Shown piece by piece: positions 50,298-61,784 of a stretch of 64,000 bases of DNA. The notes under the pieces are model-generated. The model was not told the origin of the DNA. It was given only the letters and a program-made list of their open reading frames with translations, and made no database searches. Position numbers and translations under genes: made by a program. Source of the DNA: Warburgia ugandensis. Its lineage: Eukaryota; Streptophyta; Magnoliopsida; Canellales; Canellaceae. Positions within the stretch are counted from its first letter, which is position 1; each line of letters begins with the position of its first letter. Where the stretch lies: the NCBI GenBank assembly GCA_035236585.1, contig CP141132.1:48053880-48117879 (forward strand), in the 5' to 3' direction.

Positions 50298-50899
50298 ATT
50301 GAAACTTCAAAAAACTATCTTTGAACTCCTCTCAAGTTTTAATTACATGTTTTATTTGTATTGTTAGTCCATATTTAGAGTTTTCACTTCATTGATAAGT
50401 TTAATTGCATGCTATGTTAGGTTTAGGTGTCATTGCGTAAAGTTGTTGCATCTTCATAGTAGTACTTTATTTAGTTTCTAGGTTTAGTTTTCAGTAAGTT
50501 TAATTTTAAAAATATCTATACTAAGCAGGTTTATATTTTCATGCATCCTTTATCTGATTTGCTTTTGGTTTGTTTGCCACATATATTAGATATTTTATGT
50601 TTATGTGAGTGAATGGAGACAAAGTCTTCTTTATTATTATTTTAATTAAACTATGTTTATTAGGGACATTGTATTCGCATGTGTAAAATGTGTAAGTCAG
50701 AAAAATAGAGGAGACTTTGGTGGATTCTCAATAGAAATGTAGAAGTCTTTTCTCTAAAAGTCTTGATCTTTAGAAAAGAAACATGACACTAGGGATTTTT
50801 AAACTCCATTGAATAATTTGAGAATTAATTACTTCATTTCACCTAACTGTGTTTAAGGAAAATAGGAATTTAGCACTTATGATCATGCTGCATTTGGGA

Positions 50900-51534
50900 G
50901 GTTTTTGAAATAAATAAAAAATGCAAAGAATGTTGACTAGGGCCTAGCTAACTAAGCAATACAAATCCTAAGGAAAATTGACCTAAAGGTAAGTTCATGA
51001 GGAGTACTAATACATGGCTTTACACCCTTAGGCTAAAAGCATTACATGCTAAAGAAAATGAGTGATGCAATACTACACCCAAGGGAATATAAGTCCAAAT
51101 AGAAGGCATGTTATACTTGGCCTAGAGTAGATTAGAAGCATCAGCCAATCTAACTAAAAATCCCAAAACTAATCAATAGGTGGTCCTAGTACACTCTTGA
51201 TCATTTTGATAAGAATGACTTATATAGCATTTTTAGAAATGAGCATGAACAAGATGCAATCAGACATACCTGCAAGTTTAATAGCAAATGCTTTAAGATG
51301 TATCGCTTGATTGTTGAACAGTAGTAGTTGCTTACATAAAGCTAAATTATTTTGGTCATGTTTATATGAGTGCAAATGAATGTGTATATGTGTGCTTTAT
51401 GCATGTTTTATCTGATTTTTTATTTGTTTATTGCATATGTCATGTTGATTTGTTTTCTTTAAATGAATTACATGGCCTTTTTTTTTTTATGTCATTGTTC
51501 TAATGTCATTATGTTCTTTTTTGTAGTAATGATG
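50900..51534. other. No gene recognised (CACTA intron or LTR edge)
   Basis: A+T-rich DNA between the last recognisable LTR sequence and the first coding-like stretch of the second CACTA gene. Words near 51,390-51,430 repeat those near 50,535-50,580 ('tttatctgatt', 'tttgtttattgc'). Confidence 0.5.
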
Positions 51535-52993
51535 GAATGAGAAGAACATCAAAATAAAGATTATAGAAAAAATGAAGAGCACAAATAAGAGGCCAACATA
51601 AGCATTACTCAAAAGAGAAAGGGTAGAGGGTGAACAATAATGAAAAAGGTTATCAAGAGAAAGTCTAGGGGAATTAAAGAAACTATCTAATACAATAGTA
51701 GAGGGTAAGAGATAGGTGAGAGTGAGCCTCTTATAGTAGTTTCCTCTGCTCTATAGTAAGAATCATGGTTCTTATCATATTTGAGGACCGGAGAGTTGTG
51801 TCATCCTCTATAAAGGATTCATTATGGGAAATGGTGATGGTAGGTAAAAATTAATAACATGTATTATAAATTTATAAGATACCTTATTTTCAAATATGGT
51901 CGTTTGCTATGTACTATGTAGACTACCTTTGATGTGCCTGATGATAAGAAGACCTATGCTTTGCAAGGAGCTAGTGAGCAATGGAGAAAATAGAAGAACT
52001 ACCTTCTTTGCAATTACATAGCTCCATATGTCAATGATCCATCAAGGTTGTACATAGTGCCTTCCATTTACTTCGACATCATTGACCAAGAGCGTGGAAT
52101 GCATTTGTATAGAACTGCACGTCCATTGAATATGAGGTATATGTAGAAAGGATGTTTCATTTAATTAATTACATGTAACATCCAATTATTGCACTTAATG
52201 ATGTACATACAAATGTACAAGCAAAGAGTGTAAGGGGAAGAAAGGTGCATGAAACAAATATGCAGCACCACTTGTCCAGGTTGGGCTATGCTCATTTAGA
52301 AGAGCATGAAGTAAAAATTTGTGACAATTTATCCATTTCAAATTAATGCTACTATAGTTATATACATTTTGTTCTTTAACTATAGTGTTTTTGCTTGATA
52401 GCAAAAGAAAGTTAGGACTATGGAACCCATTGATAGCTCCATTGTCTGGAAGATGGTGCATTTGGTGGGCTGTACTAGTAATAAGTTGTCAAATGAACGT
52501 ACTACACAAATTGCTTCTTGCATTGTAAGTGGTTCTACTTGTCTATAAATTTTATACAAATAATTAGATGACATGACATCTCTTGTAGGACATTCTTACC
52601 CAAGAAAGGACAACTACAGGAACTCAAAGCATCACTACTGCCAACAAGGACATCCTATATAGGTCTAGGGGCAATAAGAAGGACCACCCTAATTGAGTTA
52701 GGGGCATGGGGTGCTATATTGTTCCTTCTAAATGCTTTGGTAAAGGACATTTACCTACAGTTCAAGATGATGAGGAGGCCCACAATGAGTTGTTTGAGAA
52801 AATAAAAGCGGATATATTCAGTCAGTTGCGTGAGGGAGGTTTGATGATAGTTACTTCATTCCTTGTACATAATTCTCGTAGCACCCCTGTACCCCCATCA
52901 AATGCGAGCTACAATTCTCCAACAGAAGAAGATTACAAAGGACATCTGGCGCCACTCAAAAAGGAAATTTTAGCCAACGAGGTATATATATAG
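51535..52993 (+). pseudogene. Second CACTA protein, Ptta/En-Spm plant transposase type
   Basis: Several exon-like pieces match the second protein of plant CACTA elements (the Transposase_24/Ptta family, thought to be the DNA-binding partner). They are: a basic N-terminal part (51,535-51,850), a piece with TTFDVPDDKKTYALQ and EQWRK (51,935-52,145), a piece with KSVRGRKVHETNMQHHLSR (52,215-52,350), a short IVWKMVHLVG piece (52,440-52,525), and DILTQERTTTGTQS plus MGCYIVPSKCFGKGHLPTV (52,588-52,993). Splice sites such as a TTGCAG-like or TTGTAG acceptor before 52,588 are plausible. In-frame stops interrupt the second piece (after EQWRK) and the last piece (after KKDHPN). The final exon stays open for 95 codons at 52,706-52,993. 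Confidence 0.7.
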
Positions 52994-53559
52994 ACAAAAC
53001 TAGAAATTTTCATTATTCTATTATAATAATTCTCTCTCTTGACCTCTCTATTGTATATTTCATTTATAGATGGGTCAATGCCTATTGGCCCTATATTCCT
53101 GTCAAAACATTGTGGCAATTGGTTCATGCTATTAGCATGAAGTAACCATTTTGTACTGAATTAGTTGCCACCACATACTAAGCGAGTGTCCATTATCATG
53201 GATTTGAATGCTAATGCATTCCTACCATAACCTTTAGAAATGGAAAATATTATAATCATTGGGTAAGCAGTTGCATATCACTTCGAATATCTAAAGGCAA
53301 TAATCATTCCCATAGAGTGCACAGTATGTATCTTATCATACTACCTTCCTTATCAATATTTTTTAGCTAGAGAACCTCAATTTAATTATTTAATAACTTT
53401 ATACTGTTAATCAGCAACAACATGCATGATTGAGGTCGGCTATCTTTGCAGTATCACCTATTGTTGCTGCACCAATGGACCAGGTACTTGTATATCTTTA
53501 TTTTTTTTCATCATAAATTAGGTCCTCTTCATTGCTTAATATTATTTAGCTAATTTTTG

Positions 53560-54795
53560 TTACATATTTTATAGCAACTATCTAAAGAGTGTGTGGAAGT
53601 CCCACCTAACACGCCTTGATACCTAAGGTTAATCTACAATCTCATCAATGACAATATGGCAATCAACCCCATACAAATCAAGGGGGAGTGCCCACTAAGG
53701 ACGTTGTTGAAGTGTCACTTATGGTAGAGGATGTATTATGAGTTTGCCTATGGGATCAACTCAAGCACCCTCACATTGTCTCCTACATGGGGTATATGTA
53801 CATACTTGCTTATAAAATGTTTGACATTCACATGTTATATTTTCATGGTATAGGTAATAATTATTTCTTTTATGCAACTTCTTGAATGATGCAACTAGTC
53901 TTTTTGAGTGTGAGAGTACACTATACCAATTCCTTAACCTTGGCATCATTTCTGGAGTGAGGGAGTACTGGTCGATAGAGAGGCATGTTTAGGATATTTT
54001 TTCCAAGCATCTTTCGCTGCTCTTAAGGACAGTGCTTAATGATTCCCTACAATAGCAAGTAAGTTTTAATTTTCTTATTTTCTTGCAAACTTATTCTATA
54101 CTTAGGGATTGTCAACTTTAATTACAATTCATATGACCATCTATGTAGGGCTCATTGGATGTTGCTCTTTTTGGATGTGTGAGGTGGGCATGCTTTCTTT
54201 TTTTTATTCTTGTGGTTCGCACATCTGTCCCACCCTCATAGAAATTATAACTAAGTAAGGTTTGATTCTTTTTATGTGTTATGTGTAGATAAGTAATTTT
54301 TTATTCATCTATAATGCATTTGAAATTTAAATTTGTAGAGTATGGTATGAATGGGATAATATGATCAAGGTTGTACAATCATCGAAACTCACTTGAGAGA
54401 ATGTCAAGGTATAGAAAATATTTCTATGTTACCACTAATTAAACCTACAATATTACAAATGATATTTATGAATTCTTAGGTTGTCCTTATTGCACAGTGC
54501 CCCTAAACAACAATTTGACTAGGGAGTACGTGTACTATGTTTTGAGATACACGAGGACCCTTGTATTCAGTATTCTTGTCTCCCATTTAAGAAAGGTAAG
54601 ACACATTTTAGTTTCATAATATTATATTTTTCTACAGTTTTTTATGGATCTAGCTAAAAAATGTGACTTTAATTAAATATATGTATTATAGGCTACTATG
54701 CTTTCTAAGTGAGCAAACAAGAGGATTTACTTCAAAGTAAATCTCAATGAAATATGAACTAAATGGGCTGAGTATGTAATGAGTTTCAATTAGAT
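53560..54795 (+). pseudogene. Ulp1/C48 cysteine protease-like CACTA gene module
   Basis: The pieces lie in the order of a SUMO-protease-like (Ulp1, peptidase C48) C-terminal domain. AHWMLLFLDV (54,153-54,183) carries the probable catalytic histidine in the usual HW.L...D setting. A piece before an intron reads KLT.ENVKV (54,385-54,410). Then AQCPLNNNLTREYVYYVLRYTR (first part 54,495-54,560) matches the CP.Q..N..CG.YVLRYM motif. The closing TKWAEYVMSF piece is at 54,755-54,785. The expected catalytic Cys-Gly before YYVLRY is not present; the place reads EYV. In-frame stops and probable intron remnants occur. Ulp1-like genes are known passengers of several plant DNA transposon groups; the function there is unsettled. 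The 53,000-53,560 part is not recognised. Confidence 0.6.
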
Positions 54796-55426
54796 CACTT
54801 GGAGTAACTACATGAATGTGAAATACATAATAAGTATTTTTTTTTTCATTCACTTGTGTGTGTTCTTTTAGTTTTTATTATTTTCTATTAAATATATATT
54901 TCTTAAACAATGAATGAGTGGAAAATTGGAGTGTGGAAATAAATGAATATGGATGAAGTGAATTTAGAGCTTGTAGATGAAGTGAATATGTGGTCATTGG
55001 TTTTCAATATATTCATTGAATTATATAAATTTTATGAGATGTTGAATGAGAGGGTTACTTAGAGTGTCAAAGTAAATGCGAATGTGTATAGATTTACAAA
55101 TGAAGTGAATGTGGATGCTATAAAGAATGCATGTGTTGTAGTTGCTTTTATAAAGTATTTTCAAGATAGATGTGGATGGATAATGATGACTTTGGATGTT
55201 TTGTACCCATTATGGAAGTGAATGTATTGGGTGTTATATTGTAAGAAGTATCGCGTGTATCAAGAAAGATGTGGATGCATGTTGTAGTGGATGTTGGTTT
55301 TTCATGTTTATAAAGATTGTTTGAAGTATTAGGTGTATCAAGATAGATGTGGATGTTGTAGTGAATGTTTGTTATTCAATGTATATAGGTGGTAATGATC
55401 AGATGTAAAAAATGAAAAAGAAAAAA
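54796..55426. other. CACTA 3' region without recognised gene
   Basis: A+T-rich DNA. Short GATGTGGATG-type words recur at 54,950-55,370 ('agatgtggatg', 'gaatgtggatg', 'gatgtggatgttgtagtg'), hinting at a degenerate tandem repeat. Confidence 0.5.
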
Positions 55427-55910
55427 GACTTTTGAAGTCATTTAGCCACAAACGACTTCAAAAGTGTTGGACTTTTGAAGTTGTTTAGGTTAAGCGACTT
55501 CAAAAGTGTTGGAATTTTGATATCATTTAGGGTAAGCAACTTCAAAAGTGTTGGACTTTTGAAGTTGTTTAGTCTAAGTGACTTCAAAAGTCACAGTCAT
55601 TTGAAGTTGTTTAGTCTAAGCGACTTCAATAGTCACAATTATTTGAAGTTGCTTAGCCCTAAATGACTTCAAATGTTTTTGAATTTTGAAGACTCTTAGC
55701 CTAAATGACATCAAAAGTGTTGGACTTTTGAAGTTGTTTAGGCTAAACGACTTCATAAGTTTGAGACTTTTGAAGTTGTTTGTTTAAGTAACTTTAAAGG
55801 TCCTTGAGTTTCAAAGTCGTTTACTTAAGCGACTTTAAAAGATGTCTACTTTCCAAGTTGGCTTGATAGAAGTCATTTATTAAGCAACTTCTATTATCAC
55901 TTTTAATTGA
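55427..55910. repeat. Right subterminal repeat array of the CACTA element
   Basis: About ten quasi-palindromic units of 41-44 bp in tandem have the form GACTTTTGAAGTTGTTTAG then AAGCGACTTCAAAAGTGTTG. Nearly all use TTTTGAAGT, while the left array uses TTTTAAAGT. The outermost units (55,795-55,910) revert to the TTTAAA form near the terminus. Confidence 0.9.
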
Positions 55911-55914
55911 CTTT

Positions 55915-55936
55915 AAAAGCCCCCTCTATAGTAGTG
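55915..55936 (-). repeat. CACTA terminal inverted repeat, right
   Basis: Read inverted it is CACTACTATAGAGGGGGCTT. It is followed by ACC, the right copy of the target duplication. Confidence 0.9.
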
Positions 55937-56860
55937 ACCACTTTCCTTTACCTTTTATTGACCAAATACTGGAAAGGTTGGCTAGACATGAATATTATTA
56001 TTTTTTGGACGGATATTCTAGGTATAAGAAAATTTTAATAGCAACAAAAGACCAAGAGATGACTAACTTCACTTGTCCTTTTGGAATTTTTGCCTAAAGA
56101 TGCATGGATTTTGGGCCATGCAATGCACGAGTGACTTTTCAAAGTGTATGATGAGTATCTTTCCAAATGTGGTTGAAAAGTTCCTGGAGGTGTTTATGGA
56201 TGAGTTTTTAGTATTTAGGTCATCTTTTGGAGAATGATTGGCCCACCTAGGATGGTGAAGGAAATTCACTCATTTTTAAGCTATGGTGAATTTTATAAAT
56301 GATTCATCAAAGTTTCAGCAAAAATTTTAGGCCCCTATGAAATTTACTTGCAAAGGAGGCCAATTTTAACATTGATGAGAACTATATGAAATCATTTGAG
56401 CACATACAGGCTAAACTCACTTATAAACCTATCATTGGATTGCTAGATTGGAGTGCAACATTTGAGATAATGTGTGATGCTTCAGACTATGCGATTGGTG
56501 TTGTGTTGGGGTAGCATATTGATAAACTCCCCCATGTGATATACTATGCTAGTAAGACCCTTAATGATGCCCAACTCAATATTCTACTACAAAAGGAAGA
56601 GTTGTTGGCTATCATATTTTCCTTGGACAAATTTAGATGTTAGTTGGTAGGATATAAAGTTATAATCTATTTGGACCATGAAGCATTGAAGTACTTTCTT
56701 CCCAAGGAGGATGCTAAACTGAGGCTGATATGATGAATTTTATTACTATAGGAATTTCATTTAGAGATTCGAGATAAGAAAGGTTTTGAAAATGTTGTAA
56801 CAGACCATCGTCCAAGTTCATTGTAAAGTTTACTAGTGACAGAGTGCCTATAATAGAATC
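55937..56860 (+). mobile_element. Athila-like Ty3/Gypsy: RT continuation and RNase H
   Basis: Right of the CACTA element the plus-strand frames resume Athila-type pol with FPLPFIDQILERL and a YYYFLDGYS motif (RT), then an RT thumb-like region. RNase H follows with FEIMCDASDYAIGVVLG (56,465-56,515), HVIYYASKTLNDAQLN (56,535-56,580) and a DHEALKYF motif (about 56,680). The last five bases (56,856-56,860, GAATC) are the left target duplication of the solo LTR. Several breaks are present. Confidence 0.85.
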
Positions 56861-58234
56861 TGATGTGTCTTAAATAATATTGCAAGTGCATGATTTGATT
56901 GGAGTATAGAATCGGTAAATAAAGGTTGATTGTACGAAGACTCCATGATAAACATAGTTAATTAAAATTTAAATCACCTTACTTTAACTTGCCCAAATTA
57001 ATCAAGAAGGACAATTTCTAACTAAACTAATTTAGAAAGTAACCCAAAATCATAAAGGAAGTAATTAAAGAAACTAAGAGACTATTTAAATAAGTAAGGA
57101 ATTAAACTAGGAAACTTTCTAAAATTATGGCTAACTAGAGAAAAGAAAACTTTCTAAAATTACCATTAAATAGAAAAGGAAATTATCTAAAACTACAATT
57201 AATGAAGAATTAAGAAAACTATCTAAACTACAATTAAATACACATTAAAGTAACTGTCTAAAATTACATTAACTAAAAAAGGAAAGTAAGGGACAAATTA
57301 ACTAAGAAAAGGAAAAAGATATATTTCATTAATGGCCAAATTACAAGAATTGTTACATATGCAAGGAAAAGAAAGCACATAAATAAAACAATGTCCTTCA
57401 AATCTAGGCTTGAATTCTGCTATAGAGCCCACATATTGTGTCACTCGATAGAAGCTTGTGCGCTTCTCTTCATCCCAAAATACACTAAATTACCACCAAA
57501 CTTTTCATCCTCTATATCCCAAATTTCCACAAACTAACAAATCCCATCTAAAGATCCTTAGGAGTGAAGCATTCATGCTACCAAGGAAAGAAAGAAGAAT
57601 GATGGAGAAGGAAGTAAAAAAAAAAAAGTTATTGCATTTTTCCTAAGCTAGAAACTCTTAAAAGAAAGAGGACAACTTCAGAGAGTTTAGATAAAGAGGT
57701 AATTAGAGGCCATTCATCTTTAAGGAAGTTAAACCATAGAGAAGGCTTCCTTTCTTAAACATGAAATAGAATAAAAGAAGATAAATTGGATAAAATGGCC
57801 CTTGTTTGAGGACTCACCCATTCCTAGCCTTAGGAGATGAAGCAATAAGTAGGTACATGGTGTATCCCTAACCCCCACCATAAAGGCCTTTTACTAGGAA
57901 CCTAGGTGGCTTATGGATGGATTTGCATGTTTTACTCAACCTTAATTAAGAAATTAGAAAGTGTCCTTATTTCTAAGAATGCTTTCCTTTTTCTTAGTGC
58001 AACTCCATAAAAGGAAATTAGAAAGAAGAAAGAGGAATGACTCATGAATGCTAACTAACATGGATAATGCATGAACCTAAAATTAGAAAGTGGGTGTGTG
58101 AAACAAGAAAATAGAAAGTGGAAAAATAAGGAAACATGGAAAGAGTGTTGCAGTGTATGGAGGAAAGTGTGGAAGATGTGGAAGTGGAAAATAGAAACTA
58201 TCCTAGTATGGAAAATTCCATGCCTGCTCTTATG

Positions 58235-58236
<2 letters not shown>

Positions 58237-58272
<36 letters not shown>
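58237..58272. repeat. (TG)18 microsatellite
   Basis: A TG run in the solo LTR. Confidence 0.97.
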
Positions 58273-58275
<3 letters not shown>

Positions 58276-59279
58276 TAGAAAGTGATGATGCATACTATAT
58301 GCAACTAAGACATATGAATTTATAGAACTTTATAAACTAGGAGTGCTTTCTAAATCAATGAACTAACATTCATGAAGTTGCTAAACTAATCCTAGAAAGT
58401 AAGCAAAGGGAATTAGAAAGTCAAGAATGGGTTTCTAAATTAGGAAACTGCTACTTCTAAGAATCTACCATGTAGCTAATTTCTAAAATGGACCTCAACT
58501 AACCCTAAAACATTTCTAAGATGAATGAAAATAAAATTAGAATATTTTTGAAGCTAAAAGATAGAAATATAGGATCTAACATGGAATTTAAAATTAAAAA
58601 GCTACCCTACTTCTAAACTAGGGAAATGCTTAAAAACATGGAAACCAAGAAAGCTAAATGCAAAACTATGTTACAACCTAGATCTGCAAAGTAAATCTAA
58701 ACCAAAGAAACAAAAGTAACTCATTGTACTACAATGAATGCAACCTAAACATGATGCAAAATCTACCATGTATGTGAATTTGAAAAAAACACATCCACTA
58801 AAAATTGGTGGAATGCGTTGAAAACCCTATTCCTATATGCATGCAAAACCTAATTGAATGGAAAGGAAACATTATATTCATGTAAATTACTCTAAGATGA
58901 ATGAAATTACTATGCTAAACATGAACTACAAAGCAAGAAAAGATGAGAAATTAACATGCAAAATTGAAGGAAACTACAAAGTAACTATGCATGTAATCTA
59001 AGGAAGCATGAAAGGCGATGTGTGATCAATCCAATCTAAGTAAACCTAAATGAATGCATGCTAGAAGAAGGTGAATGGAAGAGATAGAATATGGAAGAGA
59101 AAATAAAAAAGAAAGGAATTAGAACCTAGGTTGAGACCTTACCTTTATCTCCGAGGAATTTGATCATGGAAGCTTGAAGAGAGCTTGGGTGAGGGTGATC
59201 TTCCTCCCTTTATTTCTCCTTTGATTTGGTTATGTACTCTAGGGAAAGTTGAAAGATGGGTTTTTTGTCTCTTTAACCT

Positions 59280-59295
59280 CTCATTTATAGAGTTT
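59280..59295 (-). promoter_or_regulatory. Putative TATA box of the 3.8-kb solo LTR
   Basis: The minus strand reads CTCTATAAATGAGAGG, a good plant TATA box just after a pyrimidine-rich block. Confidence 0.55.
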
Positions 59296-60691
59296 TAAGA
59301 GAAGGAAGACCTAGGAATGGAAGATTAGAATTTAAAGGATGAAAGAATGGAAGGTTGAAATTGTTTGGATGATAAGGGAAGGAGAGAGATGGGGAGAATT
59401 GGAAATCAAGTGGGAGGCGGTATTTGACTTAAAATCAAAGTGCAAGTGAATTGGACTAGGAAAGTAGGGAAGGGAAAGGGATAAGGATGGCTAGGAAGGT
59501 AGTTTTGGTAGGTTAAGACACTAGTTTGCTTAAGTGGGAATGAATGGAGTAAAATTAGGAGGAAATCTAGGAAGTTAGGTGGGATTAGAGACTGGATAAG
59601 ATGAGAGGCATGGAAACCATGGGAATGAGTTAGAGTTTCTAATTATTGAAGTGAATGCCATCCATTAGATGTTAATCAATGGTGGAGATCTCAGGACTTT
59701 GATTTGACTTTTCAATAAGGGATAAGTGGCTCAGGTTTTTACTTTTCAATGTTTTTTCTTGGCCCTTAGATCATGATCATCCTATCTTGTATGGCTGAAA
59801 TATTGGTTGGAGTAATCTTATCCAAATAGATCTTCCTTTAAGGTTTCTTTGCTCTCCACTGTTGGATTAGACTACCCTAGAGTAGATGCCTTAGATTTGT
59901 TAAAGATTTTCTTATCTACACTAGGTTTCCATGTTTCTCTTCTAGCTAGTAGTATTCCACATAGGTGGGATATCTCTTTCCACACTGTAAGGGATCTCCA
60001 TTCCTTGAATTTATGTAGGTAGCTCTATGTAGACTCTTCCACCAATAGACTTCCATTTTGGTCTTCATTACAATCTAACTACTTATTAGTCCATCCTTGC
60101 TTGAAAATGTCTTCATTGGCTGCTTAGGTATGCATCTACAAGGGTAGATCTTGAACTTTAAGTGATTAAAGTGTAAGATGATTTTCAACTATAGATTTCC
60201 CATCAAGTGTCTCTCTCTTCTTCTCCTTGTTTTTCTCCACCAATCACTTTATTTCTTCATATTTTTAACTAGTAATTAATTAGAAATACCACATTTTTAT
60301 GTAAATTCCATGCTCCCCCTTTAGTGGTCCATTATTTTAGTTGAGTAGTAGAGAGAAAGTAAGAAATGAGTCACCTTACTTTTAATATAAACACCCTATT
60401 TTGAAGGGATAAGGCTTGGTATTCCATTTAGGATTTCTGACTGCTCTAAATTTGATTTTAACATCCAAGGATCATTTTGAACTCTCGACTTCATCAATGG
60501 CAAGTATAAGTCCACAATGTAGTGAAGTTTCTCTTTCAAGGGTAAAATGGTTAATTTTGTCATTCTTTTTCATTTGTAACCTGGACTTGCAAAATAGTAT
60601 AATTAATCCTAATTAGTGATAAATTAAGTGATTTCTAAGGCTAAACCCTTCTAAGTATGGAGGTATGTATGTAATATTCCTATACCCATCA

Positions 60692-61784
60692 GAATCATTT
60701 CTTGATGAACAACTTTTGCAAATTTCTCAACTAGGTACACTAATATTGTCAATTATCTTATTATAGGTCAAATGCCTAATCACTAGTCAAAACATGATCA
60801 ATGTAGATTTTTATTCAAGGTAAAGAAATTTTTTGGGATGATCTATACCTATTTAATTATTTTCCACACTAGATTATTAGGAGATGTGTGCTAGATAATG
60901 ATCATAATAATATCATCTCCTTCTATCACAACCATGCTTGTGGAGGTCACTTTAGTGCAAGGAAGACCACTACAAAATTTTTACAATGTGGGTTTTACTA
61001 GCCAACAATGTGGATTTGCATACATTGCTAAAAATTAGCATACATTGTGGATATTATGTGACTCTTGCCAAAAACTAGGAAGTATGGTACGAAGAAACAT
61101 GATGTCCATGAGGGCCATATTAATAGTGAAATTTTTTTATGTCTAGCATATAGATTTTATAGACCCTTCTCTAATTTAGCTGGATATTTATACATTCTTC
61201 TAGGAGTAGACTATGTGTCTAAGTGGGTAGAGGCTATATCATGCAAAAAAAATGACCACAAAGTGTGGTCCAATTTCTTAAAGATAATATTCTTACACGT
61301 TTCTGTAATCCATGTGCTATTATTAGCGATAGTGGAAAACTTTTTTGCAACTAGACCTTTGAAGGATTAATAAAGAAATATGGTGTCACCCACAAAGTTG
61401 GAACACACTTCTATCCAAAAACTAGTGGCCAAGTAGTGGTATTTAATAGGGAAATGATTCATATTCTTAAGAAAATGGTAAATCCTAATTGAAAGGGTTG
61501 GTCTTTAAGACTCAGTCATGCACTCTGGGTTTACCATACTGTTTTTAAGACTCCTATTGGAATGTCACCCTAATGACTCTTCTATAAAAAGGCTTGTCAT
61601 CTACCAGTTGAGTTAGAACACAAATCTTATTAGGCACTAAAACAACAAAACTATGACTACACTAAGGCAGCTGCTCACAGGAAACTCCAACTCCAAGAGT
61701 TAGAGGAAATCAGGAGAGATACTTACCATTTAGTTAACCAATATAAGGTTTGAATGAAAAAAGTTCATGATAGAGTTATGAAGA
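60692..61784 (+). mobile_element. Athila-like Ty3/Gypsy: integrase
   Basis: After the right target duplication the frames show the integrase region: a linker with FFWDDLYLFNY, the H-H-C-C zinc-finger part with HACGGHFSARKT (about 60,930-60,970), the core with YILLGVDYVSKWVEAI (61,180-61,235), and GTHFYPKTSGQ, HALWVYHTVFKTPIGMSP and ACHLPVELEH further on (61,395-61,625). The C-terminal part is interrupted by the RTE LINE at 61,785. Several breaks are present; the fossil is old. Confidence 0.85.

Larger units (their letters stand above)
47121..50900 (+). mobile_element. Tekay-like LTR inside the CACTA element (right end unresolved)
   Basis: It starts TGTAACATCTTTGATTTTTAAATAG, close to the LTR starts at 13,055 and 25,001. 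It has the same purine-rich leader (47,620-48,080). The stretch 50,605-50,850 resembles the last 300 bp of the LTR at 13,055-15,399 ('ggagacaaagtct', 'gacactagggattttt'). The candidate left target duplication is CATTA (47,116-47,120), but I could not find its partner or a clean CATCACA end. No pol sequence was seen. The stretch 49,100-50,300 may hold a further insertion. Confidence 0.6.
41132..55936 (+). mobile_element. CACTA (En/Spm) transposon, 14.8 kb, near full length, nested in Athila-like RT
   Basis: The left end is CACTACTACACATGAGGCTT and the right end, read inverted, is CACTACTATAGAGGGGGCTT; both are followed inward by TTTAAA-type subterminal repeats, and ACC flanks both ends. Inside, in plus orientation, are: left subterminal repeats, leader and intron (41,730-43,098), a TNP2-type transposase pseudogene (43,099-46,343), an inner subterminal-like module (46,600-47,060), an inserted LTR from 47,121, a second protein of the Ptta/En-Spm type (about 51,535-52,993), a Ulp1/C48-like region (about 53,560-54,795), and right subterminal repeats. 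All coding parts carry stops and frameshifts, so this copy cannot supply its own transposase. Its termini look intact enough that it could once have been moved in trans. Confidence 0.92.
56861..60691 (-). mobile_element. Solo LTR, 3.8 kb, Athila/Tat-like family, nested between RNase H and integrase
   Basis: The ends are TGATGTGTC and ATACCCATCA, with GAATC on both sides (56,856-56,860 and 60,692-60,696). On the minus strand it begins TGATGGGTATAGG. A TATA box (CTCTATAAATGAGAGG on the minus strand, about 59,280-59,295) lies 1.4 kb from that start. The pyrimidine-rich part upstream of it resembles the LTR beginning at 17,963. Near 56,880 the 'gcaagtgcatga' and 'gagtatagaatcgg' words resemble the U5 side of Athila/Tat LTRs. 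No internal pol, primer site or polypurine tract was seen. A target duplication this clean suggests it is younger than the host element. Confidence 0.82.

Noticed and set aside
52174-52195. TGTAACATCCAATTATTG, resembling a Tekay-like LTR start
   Set aside because: The coding pieces of the second CACTA gene continue on both sides within 40 bp, leaving no room for an LTR. It is probably intron sequence.
55475-55666. 63-codon repetitive frame (KLFSLSDFKS units)
   Set aside because: It is the translation of the CACTA right subterminal repeats, which are noncoding binding sites by family knowledge.
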